Counted from the first letter of the stretch, positions 51,851 to 60,951 are shown. The stretch: DNA of 64,000 nucleotides from Clostridium sp. AT4 (GCF_001517625.2 NZ_LN999828.1:248001-312000); one strand, 5' to 3'. The notes: a model not told the origin generated them from the letters alone. A program made the numbers and translations.

Positions 51851-52288
51851 ATGGAAATGAATGGAGGATTTCTTGTCACCAAAATAAAACAGCTTGGAGA
51901 CCGGATTTTCGAGAAGATTCTCAGTGAAAAGAATATTGATGCGTTTAATGGAGCCCAGGGACGTATTCTTTATGTGCTGTGGCAGGAGGATGGTATCTCA
52001 ATCAGGTTACTCTCGACTAAATGCGGATTAGCGATAACATCTCTTACTACGATGCTGGAAAGAATGGAAAATCAAGGGCTGATAAGCCGTGTTCAGTCTA
52101 AAACGGACAAAAGGAAAACACTCCTGTTTCTGACTGAGAAAGCACATGCCTTAAAGGGCGAGTACGATTCTGTATCTGATGAGATGGGCAGTATTTACTA
52201 CAAAGGTTTTTCAGAGGAAGAAATTACCCGGTTTGAGGAATGCCTCGACCGCATCAGAAAGAATCTTGAGGAGTGGCAGAAGTCATGA
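51851..52288 (+). CDS. MarR-family regulator of the radical SAM mobile pair
   Basis: A 145-residue MarR protein: VTKIKQLGDRIFEKILSEKN, FNGAQGRILYVLWQEDGISIRLLSTKCGLAITSLTTMLERMENQGLISRVQSKTDKRKTLLFLT (winged helix). Matches the regulator type found with radical SAM mobile pair genes. The stop overlaps the next start (ATGA). It probably autoregulates through the 16-bp inverted repeat just upstream. Effector unknown. Confidence 0.88.
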   Translation: MEMNGGFLVTKIKQLGDRIFEKILSEKNIDAFNGAQGRILYVLWQEDGISIRLLSTKCGLAITSLTTMLERMENQGLISRVQSKTDKRKTLLFLTEKAHALKGEYDSVSDEMGSIYYKGFSEEEITRFEECLDRIRKNLEEWQKS

Positions 52289-52974
52289 GTATTTGTATCA
52301 AAGATCAGATTCAGAACATGAATATCGTCATTGGCTGCACAGTGGGGTGTGCATATTGCTATGCCCGCAACAACGTGAAACGCTGGCATATGATTGATGA
52401 CTTCGCTGACCCTGAATTCTTTCCGGGTAAGCTCAAGATGATGGAAAAGAAACGTCCGCAGAACTTTCTTCTTACTGGGATGAGCGATCTCTCCGGATGG
52501 AAGCCGGAATGGAGAGACGAGGTATTTGCAAAGATCCGTGAAAATCCACAGCATCAGTTCCTGTTCCTTACCAAGCGACCTGATTTGCTGGATTTTGATA
52601 CCGATCTGGAAAACGCATGGTTTGGCATTACGGTGACGAGGAAAGCAGAACTGTGGCGTATTGACGCCCTTCGGAAAAACGTTAGAGCAAAACATTACCA
52701 TGTTACCTTTGAGCCGTTATTCGACGATCCCGGCACAGTTGACCTTTCCGGAATCAATTGGATCGTTGTGGGCACCATGACCGGAGCTCAGAGCAGGAAG
52801 ACTCATACGGAGCCGGAATGGGCATGGTCTCTGACGAACCAGGCACATAAGCTCGGCATTCCGGTGTTTATGAAGGAAGACCTTGTCCCTATCATAGAGG
52901 ATGAAAATATGATTCAGGAAATACCGGAAGAATTTAATAAAGTGTTAGAGGTACAGAAATCATGGAAGAAGTAA
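52285..52974 (+). CDS. Radical SAM mobile pair protein A
   Basis: A 229-residue radical SAM protein with cluster motif GCTVGCAYCYARN (C-x3-C-x2-C, about residues 18-25), then LTGMSDLSGW, FLFLTKRPDLL and WFGITVTRKAELWRIDALR, similar to phage Gp37/Gp68 (DUF5131)-type proteins. The ATG at 52285 overlaps the marR stop; the gene overlaps protein B by 13 bp. It is presumably a 4Fe-4S, SAM-cleaving enzyme working with protein B. The substrate is not known to me. Confidence 0.85.
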   Translation: MSICIKDQIQNMNIVIGCTVGCAYCYARNNVKRWHMIDDFADPEFFPGKLKMMEKKRPQNFLLTGMSDLSGWKPEWRDEVFAKIRENPQHQFLFLTKRPDLLDFDTDLENAWFGITVTRKAELWRIDALRKNVRAKHYHVTFEPLFDDPGTVDLSGINWIVVGTMTGAQSRKTHTEPEWAWSLTNQAHKLGIPVFMKEDLVPIIEDENMIQEIPEEFNKVLEVQKSWKK

Positions 52975-53870
52975 TAAATGGAATCCTCATTCGTGAGGTG
53001 GAAACAAAGAACATCATGACTAAGTCTAGTCTGCCGGTAGGCGGTTACTCGGTCAATCCCTATGTGGGCTGTACACATGCCTGCAAGTATTGCTATGCTT
53101 CTTTTATGAAGCGCTTTACCGGGCACAAGGAGGAATGGGGCACTTTCCTTGATGTGAAGCATTGGCCGGAAATTAAAAATCCGAAGAAATATGCCGGACA
53201 GCGGGTGGTCATCGGTTCTGTGACAGATGGCTACAATCCACAGGAGGAGCAATTCGGGAATACCAGAAAACTTCTGGAGCAGCTGATCGGCAGTGACGCA
53301 GATATTCTGATCTGCACAAAGTCAGATTTTGTGGTACGGGATATTGATCTGCTGAAGAAGCTTGGACGTGTAACCGTTTCATGGTCGATCAACACACTAG
53401 ATGAAAATTTCAAGAACGATATGGATTCTGCTTCGAGCATTGAGCACCGTATCGCTGCTATGAAGCAGGTATATGAGGCAGGTATCCGTACAGTCTGTTT
53501 CGTATCCCCGGTATTCCCCGGTATCACGGATTTTGAAGCAATCTTTGAGCGGGTAAAGGATCAGTGCGATCTGTTCTGGCTCGAAAATCTCAATCTTCGA
53601 GGCGGTTTCAAAAAGACAATTATGGATTATATCGCCGGAAAATATCCTGATCTTGTACCACTTTACGACGAGATCTATAACAAGCATAACCGCAGCTACT
53701 TTGAAGCACTTGAAGTAAAAGCTGAGAAAATGGCTAAGAAGTATGATTGTGCCTTTGTGGATAATGAAATGCCTTATGGCAGAGTCCCGCAGGGACATCC
53801 GGTGATCGTAGATTATTTCTATCATGAGGAAATCCGTGGGACAGAGAATACCGGAAAAAGAAATCGCTAA
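52962..53870 (+). CDS. Radical SAM mobile pair protein B
   Basis: A 302-residue radical SAM protein resembling the SplB/Rv2578c group: NPYVGCTHACKYCYASFMKRF (C-x3-C-x2-C), VVIGSVTDGYNPQEEQFGNTRKLLEQL, VSWSINTLDENF and FPGITDFEAIF. The ending is partner-specific rather than a known auxiliary cluster domain. Translationally coupled to protein A (13-bp overlap). Moves as a three-gene cassette with marR and A on mobile elements; reaction unknown. Confidence 0.87.
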   Translation: MEEVINGILIREVETKNIMTKSSLPVGGYSVNPYVGCTHACKYCYASFMKRFTGHKEEWGTFLDVKHWPEIKNPKKYAGQRVVIGSVTDGYNPQEEQFGNTRKLLEQLIGSDADILICTKSDFVVRDIDLLKKLGRVTVSWSINTLDENFKNDMDSASSIEHRIAAMKQVYEAGIRTVCFVSPVFPGITDFEAIFERVKDQCDLFWLENLNLRGGFKKTIMDYIAGKYPDLVPLYDEIYNKHNRSYFEALEVKAEKMAKKYDCAFVDNEMPYGRVPQGHPVIVDYFYHEEIRGTENTGKRNR

Positions 53871-53921
53871 ATTCCAGTTTGTAGGGGAATGGAAGTGCTT
53901 TATGAATATTATAGTACTATA

Positions 53922-55240
53922 AATGAGCAAGTTCGTGATTTTGCATAAAAGAAAGACACCTCGATTCCATGTGTTGTATAATGAAAGTGCCTAAACAAAC
54001 ATTTGCAACATTTACGAAAGAAGGTGTCTCTCGCAAATACTATACATCATTCCTCATTCATATACAACCAGTTTAAAAAATTAAACTTATGCAAATTTTA
54101 TTCGAACCGAGTAATAAACCATCTTATGAGTATCCTAATCAGTATTTTCATTTCAGGATATCATGGAAAAACCACGAACTTTGCTAAAAACAGTTCCTGC
54201 CACAGAACTACGATTGCCCATTTCCTCAATTCCGGAAAATGGGATGATTCCTTACTTTCAGATACGTTAAAATGCTCTGTCATTGAGATTATTTATTCGG
54301 AAGCAGCACGCACCGGAAAGCCTGTTTTCTGTATTGTGGACGATACGATCGCTTCAAAGACAAAGCCTTCGTCACAAGCTTTACATCCGATTGAAGATGC
54401 GTATTTTCACCAATCCCATTTAAAAGGAAAACAGGATTACGGGCATCAGGCAGTTGCTGTTATGCTTTCCTGCAATGGCATTGTTCTGAACTATGCTTTT
54501 GTAATGTACAATAAGTCCATTTCCAAGATTGACATTGTACAAAGCATTGCAAAGGAGCTGCCTGTTCCACCGGTAATGTCCTATTTTCTTTGTGACTGCT
54601 GGTATGTTTCTGAAAAGATAATCAATACCTTTGCACAGAGAGGGTTCCATACCATCGGTGCTTTGAAAACAAACCGTTTGCTGTATCCATCGGGAATGAA
54701 AAAGAAACTTCGTGAACTGGCCGCCGAATTGTCTGTTACACATCGTGAATTTGACCTTGTGACAGTCAAAAAACGAAACTATTATGTGTACCGGTACGAG
54801 GGAAACCTCAACGGCATAGAGAATGCGGTAGTTCTTTTGAGTTATCCGGAAAAAGTATTTGGTAATCCCAAAGCATTGCGTGCTTTCATCAGTACAAACG
54901 CAGCCCTATCTACACAGGAGATTCTTTCCTGGTATGCATGTCGATGGCCTATTGAAGTATTTTTCCGCCAGTGTAAGGAGAAACTGGCACTGGACGGCTA
55001 TCAGATACGCTCTGCACAGGGAATCAAAAGGTACTGGCTGCTTATGTCACTGGCACATTTCATGTGTGCAGTGGGTACTGGTAGGTTCTGCTCGTTTGAA
55101 ACTGGATATCACGAAATCTGTGATACCATTCAGTTGGAAAAGTATCGTTATCTTTTTCAATGCGCAAAGGAAAGTAATGATTTTGATTCATTTATGAAAT
55201 TCGCAGTGTAGTTTTGTGCAATTTTTCAAATTTGCTCATT
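53922..55240 (+). mobile_element. DDE insertion sequence (IS4/IS701-like), 1.3 kb
   Basis: Inverted ends AATGAGCAAG...TTTTGCA (left) and TTGCTCATT with TGCAATTTTT before it (right) bound one transposase gene. TATA flanks both ends (53918-53921, 55241-55244) and is a candidate target duplication, but it is self-complementary so the boundary could shift by a few bases. Inserted just downstream of the radical SAM operon. Confidence 0.78.
54003..55211 (+). CDS. DDE transposase (IS4/IS701-like)
   Basis: A 402-residue transposase. Catalytic residues are visible: first Asp in CIVDDTIASKT, second in LCDCWYVSEK, and the Y-x2-R-x3-E-x6-K signature in YACRWPIEVFFRQCK. Intact and probably functional. 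TTG at 54003 is the longest start; GTG at 54024 is possible. Confidence 0.85.
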   Translation: MQHLRKKVSLANTIHHSSFIYNQFKKLNLCKFYSNRVINHLMSILISIFISGYHGKTTNFAKNSSCHRTTIAHFLNSGKWDDSLLSDTLKCSVIEIIYSEAARTGKPVFCIVDDTIASKTKPSSQALHPIEDAYFHQSHLKGKQDYGHQAVAVMLSCNGIVLNYAFVMYNKSISKIDIVQSIAKELPVPPVMSYFLCDCWYVSEKIINTFAQRGFHTIGALKTNRLLYPSGMKKKLRELAAELSVTHREFDLVTVKKRNYYVYRYEGNLNGIENAVVLLSYPEKVFGNPKALRAFISTNAALSTQEILSWYACRWPIEVFFRQCKEKLALDGYQIRSAQGIKRYWLLMSLAHFMCAVGTGRFCSFETGYHEICDTIQLEKYRYLFQCAKESNDFDSFMKFAV

Positions 55241-55344
55241 TATAGTATAGTATTTAAGATTATTAGTTGATTTTAATGTATAGCATATTGCTGACAATAA
55301 AATGACAATACAATCAGATAAAAACATAGCAAATACATACAAAA

Positions 55345-55362
55345 CAGTTCGAAAATGAACTG
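55345..55362. promoter_or_regulatory. Extra XRE-type operator palindrome near the right end of element 1
   Basis: CAGTTCGAAAATGAACTG is an 18-bp near-perfect palindrome of the same type as the three operators beside the element 1 repressor (31056-31159), 24 kb away. Close by, TGACAATAAAATGACAATAC (55292-55311) matches TGACAATCAAATGACAATAC at 30527-30546 at 19 of 20 positions, so the two ends share subterminal repeats. Confidence 0.55.
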
Positions 55363-55412
55363 TTTCAAAACTAAAACAACTTGAAAGCACTACAAAGCAA
55401 ATAGAACTTTGC

Positions 55413-55423
55413 GAGTTTGAATA
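55413..55423 (+). other. Probable attR of element 1 / attL of element 2
   Basis: Second copy of the guaA 3'-end sequence GAGTTTGAATA, here in CGAGTTTGAATAG. It lies 63 bp from the end of the element 2 integrase gene, the usual integrase-to-att distance. Confidence 0.6.
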
Positions 55424-55431
55424 GTTACTAC

Positions 55432-55470
55432 ATCTCTGGAAAGCCTTGATTTATAAGGCTTTTCAGAGAT
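55432..55470. terminator. Long hairpin terminator at the left end of element 2
   Basis: ATCTCTG-g-AAAGCCTT pairs with AAGGCTTT-t-CAGAGAT around a 7-nt loop, followed by a T-rich tract. It lies between the att repeat and the integrase stop and would insulate guaA and the element from each other. Confidence 0.75.
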
Positions 55471-55485
55471 TTTTCTTTTTATTGG

Positions 55486-56604
55486 CTACAAATTGGCTAC
55501 ATCTGTCAGTTGGCTACTATCTGGGACTGTTGTTCCGTTGATAAGATTTTCAAGTTGTTGTGCGACTTCGGCTTGTTTGTTTGGATACAGATGACTATAA
55601 GTATTTAAGGTTGTCTGTATTTTTTCATGCCCTAAACGGTCAGCAATCAGAAGTGGTTGGCATCCCATTTCAATCAAAAGGCTGGCATGGGAGTGACGGA
55701 GATCATGCACACGAATCTTCTTCACACCGGATTTTTTACATCCTCTGAGCATTTCATGATTCAGAAAACTTTTGGTGTAAGGAAACAGTCTGTCATTTGG
55801 CTGAATCTCATAACATTTATCCATATAACTTTTTAAACAGTCAGCAAGTGTTTGAGGTATTGTGATAACCCGGTTACTTTTTGGCGTTTTAGGAGGCCAG
55901 ACAACATCCCTGCCATTGATTCTTTGGAAGGTTTTGTTGATGGTGATGGTATTATTTTCTAAGTTCACATCTTCCGGCGTTAAAGCACACAGTTCGCCTA
56001 CTCGCATGCCAGTATAGTACATGGTCATGAAGGCTGTATAAGAAGCTGGCTTATCCTGTACAGCTGTAATAAACTGTTCAAATTCTGCCTTTGTCCAGAA
56101 CTGCATTTCTTCTGCATTGCTTTTTCCCATGCTTCCAGCTTTTGTGCATGGATTTTCCCGTAAATCATAATATTTCACTGCATAGTTGAACATAGCAGTA
56201 AGCTGATTATTGATCGCTCTAAGGTAGGTTTGTGCATAAGGCTTCCTGTTCTTATCACGATATGCAGTTAATCCGTTCTGCCATTTACGGATATCCTTTG
56301 GTGTAATCTCATTGATCGGGATTTTTCCGAATACTGGCAGGATCTTTTTATCTACCATATACCGTTTGCTGATAATGGTGGATTCTTTCAGACGGTGTCC
56401 CATATCCTCAAAATATAGATCTACAAAATCCTGAAACATCATACCCATATCTGCATTAGCTTTGTTGAGAAAGTCTCTTTCCCATTCCAGAGCTTCTTTT
56501 TTTGTGGTAAAACCACGTTTTTTCTTGTGGATAGTCTTTCCTGTGTAGTCTTTGACACGCACCTGTGACATCCATTTTCCTGTTGTATCTTTTGTTACTG
56601 ACAA
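55486..56604 (-). CDS. int: Tyrosine recombinase (integrase) of element 2
   Basis: A 372-residue integrase: N-terminal arm-binding domain (WMSQVRVKDYTGKTIHKKKRGF), core-binding domain, and catalytic motifs YTGMRVGELCAL, HDLRHSH and LNTYSHLYP. TTG start at 56604 after AAAGGA. Its 3' end contains three direct TTGGCTAC copies (55490-55517), candidate integrase arm sites. Closely related in layout to the element 1 integrase. Confidence 0.92.
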   Translation of the reverse strand: MSVTKDTTGKWMSQVRVKDYTGKTIHKKKRGFTTKKEALEWERDFLNKANADMGMMFQDFVDLYFEDMGHRLKESTIISKRYMVDKKILPVFGKIPINEITPKDIRKWQNGLTAYRDKNRKPYAQTYLRAINNQLTAMFNYAVKYYDLRENPCTKAGSMGKSNAEEMQFWTKAEFEQFITAVQDKPASYTAFMTMYYTGMRVGELCALTPEDVNLENNTITINKTFQRINGRDVVWPPKTPKSNRVITIPQTLADCLKSYMDKCYEIQPNDRLFPYTKSFLNHEMLRGCKKSGVKKIRVHDLRHSHASLLIEMGCQPLLIADRLGHEKIQTTLNTYSHLYPNKQAEVAQQLENLINGTTVPDSSQLTDVANL

Positions 56605-56651
56605 TTACATCATTCCTTTCATAAGAGCTTTTTGCTCGTTTAATTCAGGAT

Positions 56652-57236
56652 TTATTTGCCAGAAAAAAGAGCATTCTTTCTTTTTAATCGTTCCTCAGTA
56701 TCGAGATTTTCCGGTTCTTCTATCTCTACACCCTGTGAAGCATAGTAGGCAAGAGTTTTGTCTTTCCAATCTTCATAGGAAGCTTGATCCATGCAATACT
56801 GCTGGAAAGATTCCCTGTTATTTTCCCATTCCTCAAGGAACAGGCACATATCTGCATTCTGATCAGCGGATTTGTCTTTTCCGTCAAAAGTTATGGAGCA
56901 TTGCCAGCCGTCATAATGTGGCGGTCTTTTTGTTTCTATGGAAAAGTGCAGCCCGCTTATTTTTTCCAATTGGAACAGGCATTCCATAACGTCAGAGAGA
57001 GAGTCAAATTTGAAATCTCCTGTCTGATGTCCGAGAAGATAGGTAGAAGTCGTATCAAGCACCTTAGCCAATTCATTGACCATTGCGATTGATACTTCAA
57101 TTTCCCCGCTTTCATATTTTTGAATAGTACGGAGAGATTTTCCAAGAAGGTTTGCTAAATCTTTCTGGTTATATCCTCTTTTTTTTCGGAGTGTTTTAAT
57201 TCGTTCTCCTATTGTTGAAACTTCCATTATATTCAT
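56652..57236 (-). CDS. XRE-family repressor of element 2
   Basis: A 194-residue regulator with helix-turn-helix IGERIKTLRKKRGYNQKDLANLLGKSLRTIQKYESGEIEVSIAMVNELAKVL at the N-terminus and an element-specific C-terminus (ISGLHFSIETKRPPH). GAGGTG precedes the ATG at 57236. Divergent from xis; the 210-bp gap is AT-rich and probably holds its operators. Confidence 0.85.
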   Translation of the reverse strand: MNIMEVSTIGERIKTLRKKRGYNQKDLANLLGKSLRTIQKYESGEIEVSIAMVNELAKVLDTTSTYLLGHQTGDFKFDSLSDVMECLFQLEKISGLHFSIETKRPPHYDGWQCSITFDGKDKSADQNADMCLFLEEWENNRESFQQYCMDQASYEDWKDKTLAYYASQGVEIEEPENLDTEERLKRKNALFSGK

Positions 57237-57449
57237 GTTTTATTCACCTCATGGATAATATAACACGAAATAAAACGAATTGCAAGTGCGTGTTATTTAA
57301 AATAATTGTTGACAAATACGAAAGATAGATGTATGATACGAATACGAATTAAAAGTGCATATTAAAAACGTATAAAATAATTTATATGAAATAAAGGCGT
57401 ACTGTGATAGCACTTTCGATAGATAGAAAAAAGAAAAGGAGGATTTTGT

Positions 57450-57644
57450 ATGCAGATTAATGTATCTTATATTACCGCAAATGACATTATGGAGATTCTC
57501 GGGGTTGGGAGAAGCAAAGCCTATGAAATTGTGCGGGTAATGAATGAAGAACTGGAAAATGCCGGATATAACATCATCAAGGGGAAAGTTCCGGTTAGAT
57601 ATTTCCAGAAAAAATATTATGGCTGTGAGATGAAAATGGAATGA
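57450..57644 (+). CDS. Excisionase-like protein (Xis) of element 2
   Basis: A 64-residue winged-helix protein (ITANDIMEILGVGRSKAYEIVRVMNEELENAGYNIIKGKVPVRYFQKKYYG), similar in pattern to the element 1 Xis. AAAGGAGG upstream; the stop overlaps the primase start (ATGA). Confidence 0.85.
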   Translation: MQINVSYITANDIMEILGVGRSKAYEIVRVMNEELENAGYNIIKGKVPVRYFQKKYYGCEMKME

Positions 57645-58294
57645 GTATCTTTCAGACAGTAAAAGAAAATGTAACTGCAAGGCAAGCAGCCGAACAGTAC
57701 GGATTGAAAATAAGTAGAAATGGGATGATCTGTTGCCCCTTTCATGATGACAGGCATCCCAGTATGAAAGTAGACAAAGGATTTTGCTGTTTTGCCTGTG
57801 GTACGAAAGGGGATGTGATCACGTTTGTGGCAGATTTCTTTCATCTTGCACCATTGGAAGCAGCAAAGAAACTGGCAGAAGATTTTCGGATACCGGTTTT
57901 TACGGATAGCTCAAAGAAAAGGAATACCAGTAAGAAGAAAGAAAAACCGAAAAGAACGTTGTACCAGACCGAAAAGAAATTTGAAGAATGGGAACGGGAA
58001 AGTATCCGCATTTTATCGGATTATCTTCATCTGCTGGAAGAATGGAAAGTGAGCCATGCACCTAAAATGCCAGACGAAGAATGGAAAGCAGAATTTATAG
58101 AAGCCTGTCAGCAGACAGAAAAGATAAACTACTATCTGGATTTACTGGTGTTTGGAGAGTTACAGGACAGAATTGAATTTTTATTGGATAGTGGGAAGGA
58201 TGTGAAAAGAATTGAAGAACGAATGGAAGAATATAGACGAAACAACAAGGAACAGACTGGAAGAAGCATTGGATCAGAGGGAAATGAACTCTAA
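57641..58294 (+). CDS. CHC2 zinc-finger primase-like protein
   Basis: A 217-residue protein with a CHC2 zinc finger: MICCPFHDDRHPSMKVDKGFCCFACGTKGDVITFVADFF (C-H-C-C ligands, about residues 27-55). A charged helical C-terminus follows; no TOPRIM domain is present, so catalysis must come from elsewhere. Coupled to xis, and it overlaps the helicase gene by about 80 bp. Likely loads or primes replication of the excised circle. Confidence 0.85.
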   Translation: MSIFQTVKENVTARQAAEQYGLKISRNGMICCPFHDDRHPSMKVDKGFCCFACGTKGDVITFVADFFHLAPLEAAKKLAEDFRIPVFTDSSKKRNTSKKKEKPKRTLYQTEKKFEEWERESIRILSDYLHLLEEWKVSHAPKMPDEEWKAEFIEACQQTEKINYYLDLLVFGELQDRIEFLLDSGKDVKRIEERMEEYRRNNKEQTGRSIGSEGNEL

Positions 58295-59588
58295 GCCGTA
58301 CTCTCAGGAATGGTTTGAGGAGGGGCAGATTGATGAGGTGGCATTTTGTGAAAATTTCCTGCAAAGAATGCCATTGAAGTGTATCAACGGTATTTTTTTC
58401 AGTTACGATGGAATGCTGCTAGATAGCGAAGTGGAAAAAGAAATATACAGAATGGTAAAACCGGTTCTTACGAAAGGAATTTCCAAGAAAGTAAAACAGC
58501 TTTTGGAGGTTCTAAAACTGGAAGCATATTCAGAGGAACTTCCGGTGCAAATGGATCGCATTCATGTGAAGAATGGAACTTACTTTTTGAGTGGCAGTTT
58601 TACAGAGATGAAGGAATTTTGTCTGAACCGCTTGCCTGTAAATTATGAAATGAAAGAAGCAAAGCCAGAACGGTGGTTAAAATTTCTTTCGGAATTGTTG
58701 GAGGAAGATGATATTCCTACCTTGCAGGAATATATGGGATATTGTTTAATCCCATCCAACAAGGCACAGAAGTTATTGATTATCTTAGGAAAAGGCGGGG
58801 AGGGAAAATCACGTATTGGTCTGGTTATGAGAAAAATTCTCGGAACGAATATGAATGTAAGCAATATTCAAAAGGTAGAGCATAATCGTTTTGCAAGGGC
58901 AGATTTGGAATACAGGCTTTTGATGGTGGATGATGATATGAAATTGGAAGCATTGAAAGACACCAACTACATTAAAACCATAGTCACTCTGGAGGATAAG
59001 ATGGATTTGGAAAGGAAGTCAAAGCAGAGTGTACAGGGGAATTTATATGTCAGATTTCTCTGCTTTGGAAACGGGAGTCTGAGTGCTTTACATGATCGTT
59101 CCTATGGATTTTATCGTAGACAGATTATCCTTACGGTCAAAGATGTGCCGCCAGACAGAGTAGATGATCCCTATCTGATTGAAAAACTGCAAAGAGAAGC
59201 AGACGATATTTTTCTCTGGTGTCTGGAGGGATTGAAACGATTACTGAAAAATAAATACCGCTTTACCATCAGCGAATGTGCAAAGAAAAATCTACACGAA
59301 GCTATGGAATCCGAGAATAACATTATCGCTTTTATGCAGTCATCCGGGTATATCCGGCTGGAAGAAAATACAACAGCGACTTCCAAGAATCTTTACCAAG
59401 CATACTGCCGCTGGTGTGAGGACAATACGGAAAAGCCTATGAGTGCAAAAAGTTTTTCAGGGTACTTAAAAGAAAATGAAAAGAAATATCACATTCATTA
59501 TTCTACGAATATTCCCTCAGACAATGGGAAAAATGCCAGAGGATTTCAGGGAATCCATACGCAGATACGCATAGAAAACTATCGTTGA
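58212..59588 (+). CDS. P4/D5-type primase-helicase (SF3 helicase)
   Basis: A superfamily 3 helicase: Walker A GKGGEGKSRIG, Walker B LLMVDDDMKLE, motif C VRFLCFGNG, plus a D5_N-like N-terminus (WLKFLSELLEEDDIPTLQEYMGYCLIPSN). The TTG at 58212 gives 458 residues and lies inside the primase gene. An ATG at 58284 with AGAGGG is the alternative, but the TTG version keeps residues typical of homologues. Acts with the CHC2 protein in replication. Confidence 0.87.
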   Translation: MKNEWKNIDETTRNRLEEALDQREMNSKPYSQEWFEEGQIDEVAFCENFLQRMPLKCINGIFFSYDGMLLDSEVEKEIYRMVKPVLTKGISKKVKQLLEVLKLEAYSEELPVQMDRIHVKNGTYFLSGSFTEMKEFCLNRLPVNYEMKEAKPERWLKFLSELLEEDDIPTLQEYMGYCLIPSNKAQKLLIILGKGGEGKSRIGLVMRKILGTNMNVSNIQKVEHNRFARADLEYRLLMVDDDMKLEALKDTNYIKTIVTLEDKMDLERKSKQSVQGNLYVRFLCFGNGSLSALHDRSYGFYRRQIILTVKDVPPDRVDDPYLIEKLQREADDIFLWCLEGLKRLLKNKYRFTISECAKKNLHEAMESENNIIAFMQSSGYIRLEENTTATSKNLYQAYCRWCEDNTEKPMSAKSFSGYLKENEKKYHIHYSTNIPSDNGKNARGFQGIHTQIRIENYR

Positions 59589-59870
59589 TGCAGATGAGAT
59601 ACAGATAAAAAGAATTTTCCAAAGAAGCGTATATGCGTATATCTTTAGGAAAATCAAGGGGTTACAGGTTTCTGAAAAGTGTGGAAAATACGTTTATACG
59701 CTTATACGTGTAATTTTTGAATTTATCATATTTTTTAGCAGAAGGGAGTGTTGCAGAAGTTAAAGCAGCACAGATACGGGCAAATCAAAAGGGCGGATAC
59801 GCCTATAAATGAAATCGTAAGTCTGAGCAATAATCAGATTATGTAATACAAAAACAGCCCTCGGCGATTG

Positions 59871-59928
59871 AGAGCGAAATACACCCATTGCACAAAACTA
59901 AAGTTTTATGCTCTGTGTATTTCGCTCT
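59871..59928. other. Candidate oriT of element 2
   Basis: A perfect 14-bp inverted repeat, AGAGCGAAATACAC (59871-59884)/GTGTATTTCGCTCT (59915-59928). The loop holds a second hairpin, AAAACT/AGTTTT. It lies 90 bp upstream of the relaxase gene, as expected for oriT. The rest of 59,589-60,018 contains no supported gene. Confidence 0.65.
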
Positions 59929-60018
59929 GCGAGGCTTATGCCAGATACGGCAATCAGTTCGTAAACAGGTGCCTATGCACCTACTCACAATAAAGTCGGC
60001 GGGAGCTAAGGAAGGAGG

Positions 60019-60906
60019 ATGCTTATAGGCAGACATTCATTTATCAGACAAAGCAAGCTGTCCGATGTGGCAGGAAGGATTGATTATATCTCCAATCCGA
60101 AACGGCAGGAATATCTCTATGCGACCTATCAGACAGAAGGAGTAACACCGGAGTTTTGGAAAAATCTTGCAAGAGAAAATCAGTTGGATTTTAAGGCGAG
60201 TGGTTCAGCAGGGAAATGTATTGAAGGGCGTGAGTTTATCATTGCACTTCCTGAAAGTTTTGTTCAGTACAGGGCAGATGATGTGGTAAGGCTTTTTGCG
60301 GAGACTTTTCATAAAAGATATGGTGTGGAGTGCATCGCTGCCCTTCATCATAACAAGACAAAGACGAATTATCATATTCATTTAGTATTCAGTGAACGGA
60401 AAATGTTGGAACAACCCGAAGTAAAGATTGCTACCCGAAATATGTTTTATGATGAGCAGGGAAAGCATAGACGCACAAAGAAAGAGATTTTAGACGAGCA
60501 GGGCAATCTTCGGGCAGGGTGCAGTATTATCCCCAAAGGGGAAGTTTATGAAAGCCATATCTTCACGAAAAAGGATGAATGGTTTAAGAACAAAGCCTTT
60601 ACCCAAGAAGTCAAGGAACTGTTTACCGATACGATCAACCGATATGTAAAAGAGGAATCAGAAAAACTATCCGTATTCCAACAGGGCGGCGTATATCTGG
60701 CAACCAAGAAAATCGGAAAGAACAATCCGAAAGCAGAGGAGATAAAGGCGGACAATGCGGCAAGGCAGGAATGGAATCGGACAGTTGATGTGGCATTAGT
60801 CGAGGGTGTTCCCGAAGAAGATATTTTGAAGATCAAGCAGGAAAAAATCATAGATAAAATGCTGCAATCTATCAGGACACATGGTTGGCTGCCGGATATG
60901 TTCTGA
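60019..60906 (+). pseudogene. MobA/MobL-type relaxase, 5' part, interrupted by IS3-family element
   Basis: The N-terminal 295 residues retain the relaxase signature HHNKTKTNYHIHLVFSERK and N-terminal YISNPKRQEYLYATY. The frame runs into the insertion sequence and stops at its first three bases (TGA, 60904-60906). The catalytic domain may be complete, so residual nicking is possible; the C-terminal part lies beyond the insertion. Confidence 0.8.
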
Positions 60907-60951
60907 TATTGTCAATATTGGTTTACACTTTTTTCTCAAGAATGTTCGACC

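Larger units (their letters stand above)
30456..55423. mobile_element. Element 1: composite integrative mobilizable element at guaA
   Basis: About 25 kb between direct repeats of the guaA end. Backbone: XRE repressor, Xis, tyrosine integrase, MobC-like protein, RepA-like ATPase, MobV relaxase and oriT. Cargo: a tandem array of three lincosamide-resistance plasmid-like units plus a fourth resistance gene, a MarR/radical-SAM pair operon and one insertion sequence. No conjugation (T4SS) genes are present, so transfer would need a helper. Base composition is clearly more AT-rich than the flanking chromosome. Confidence 0.7.
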
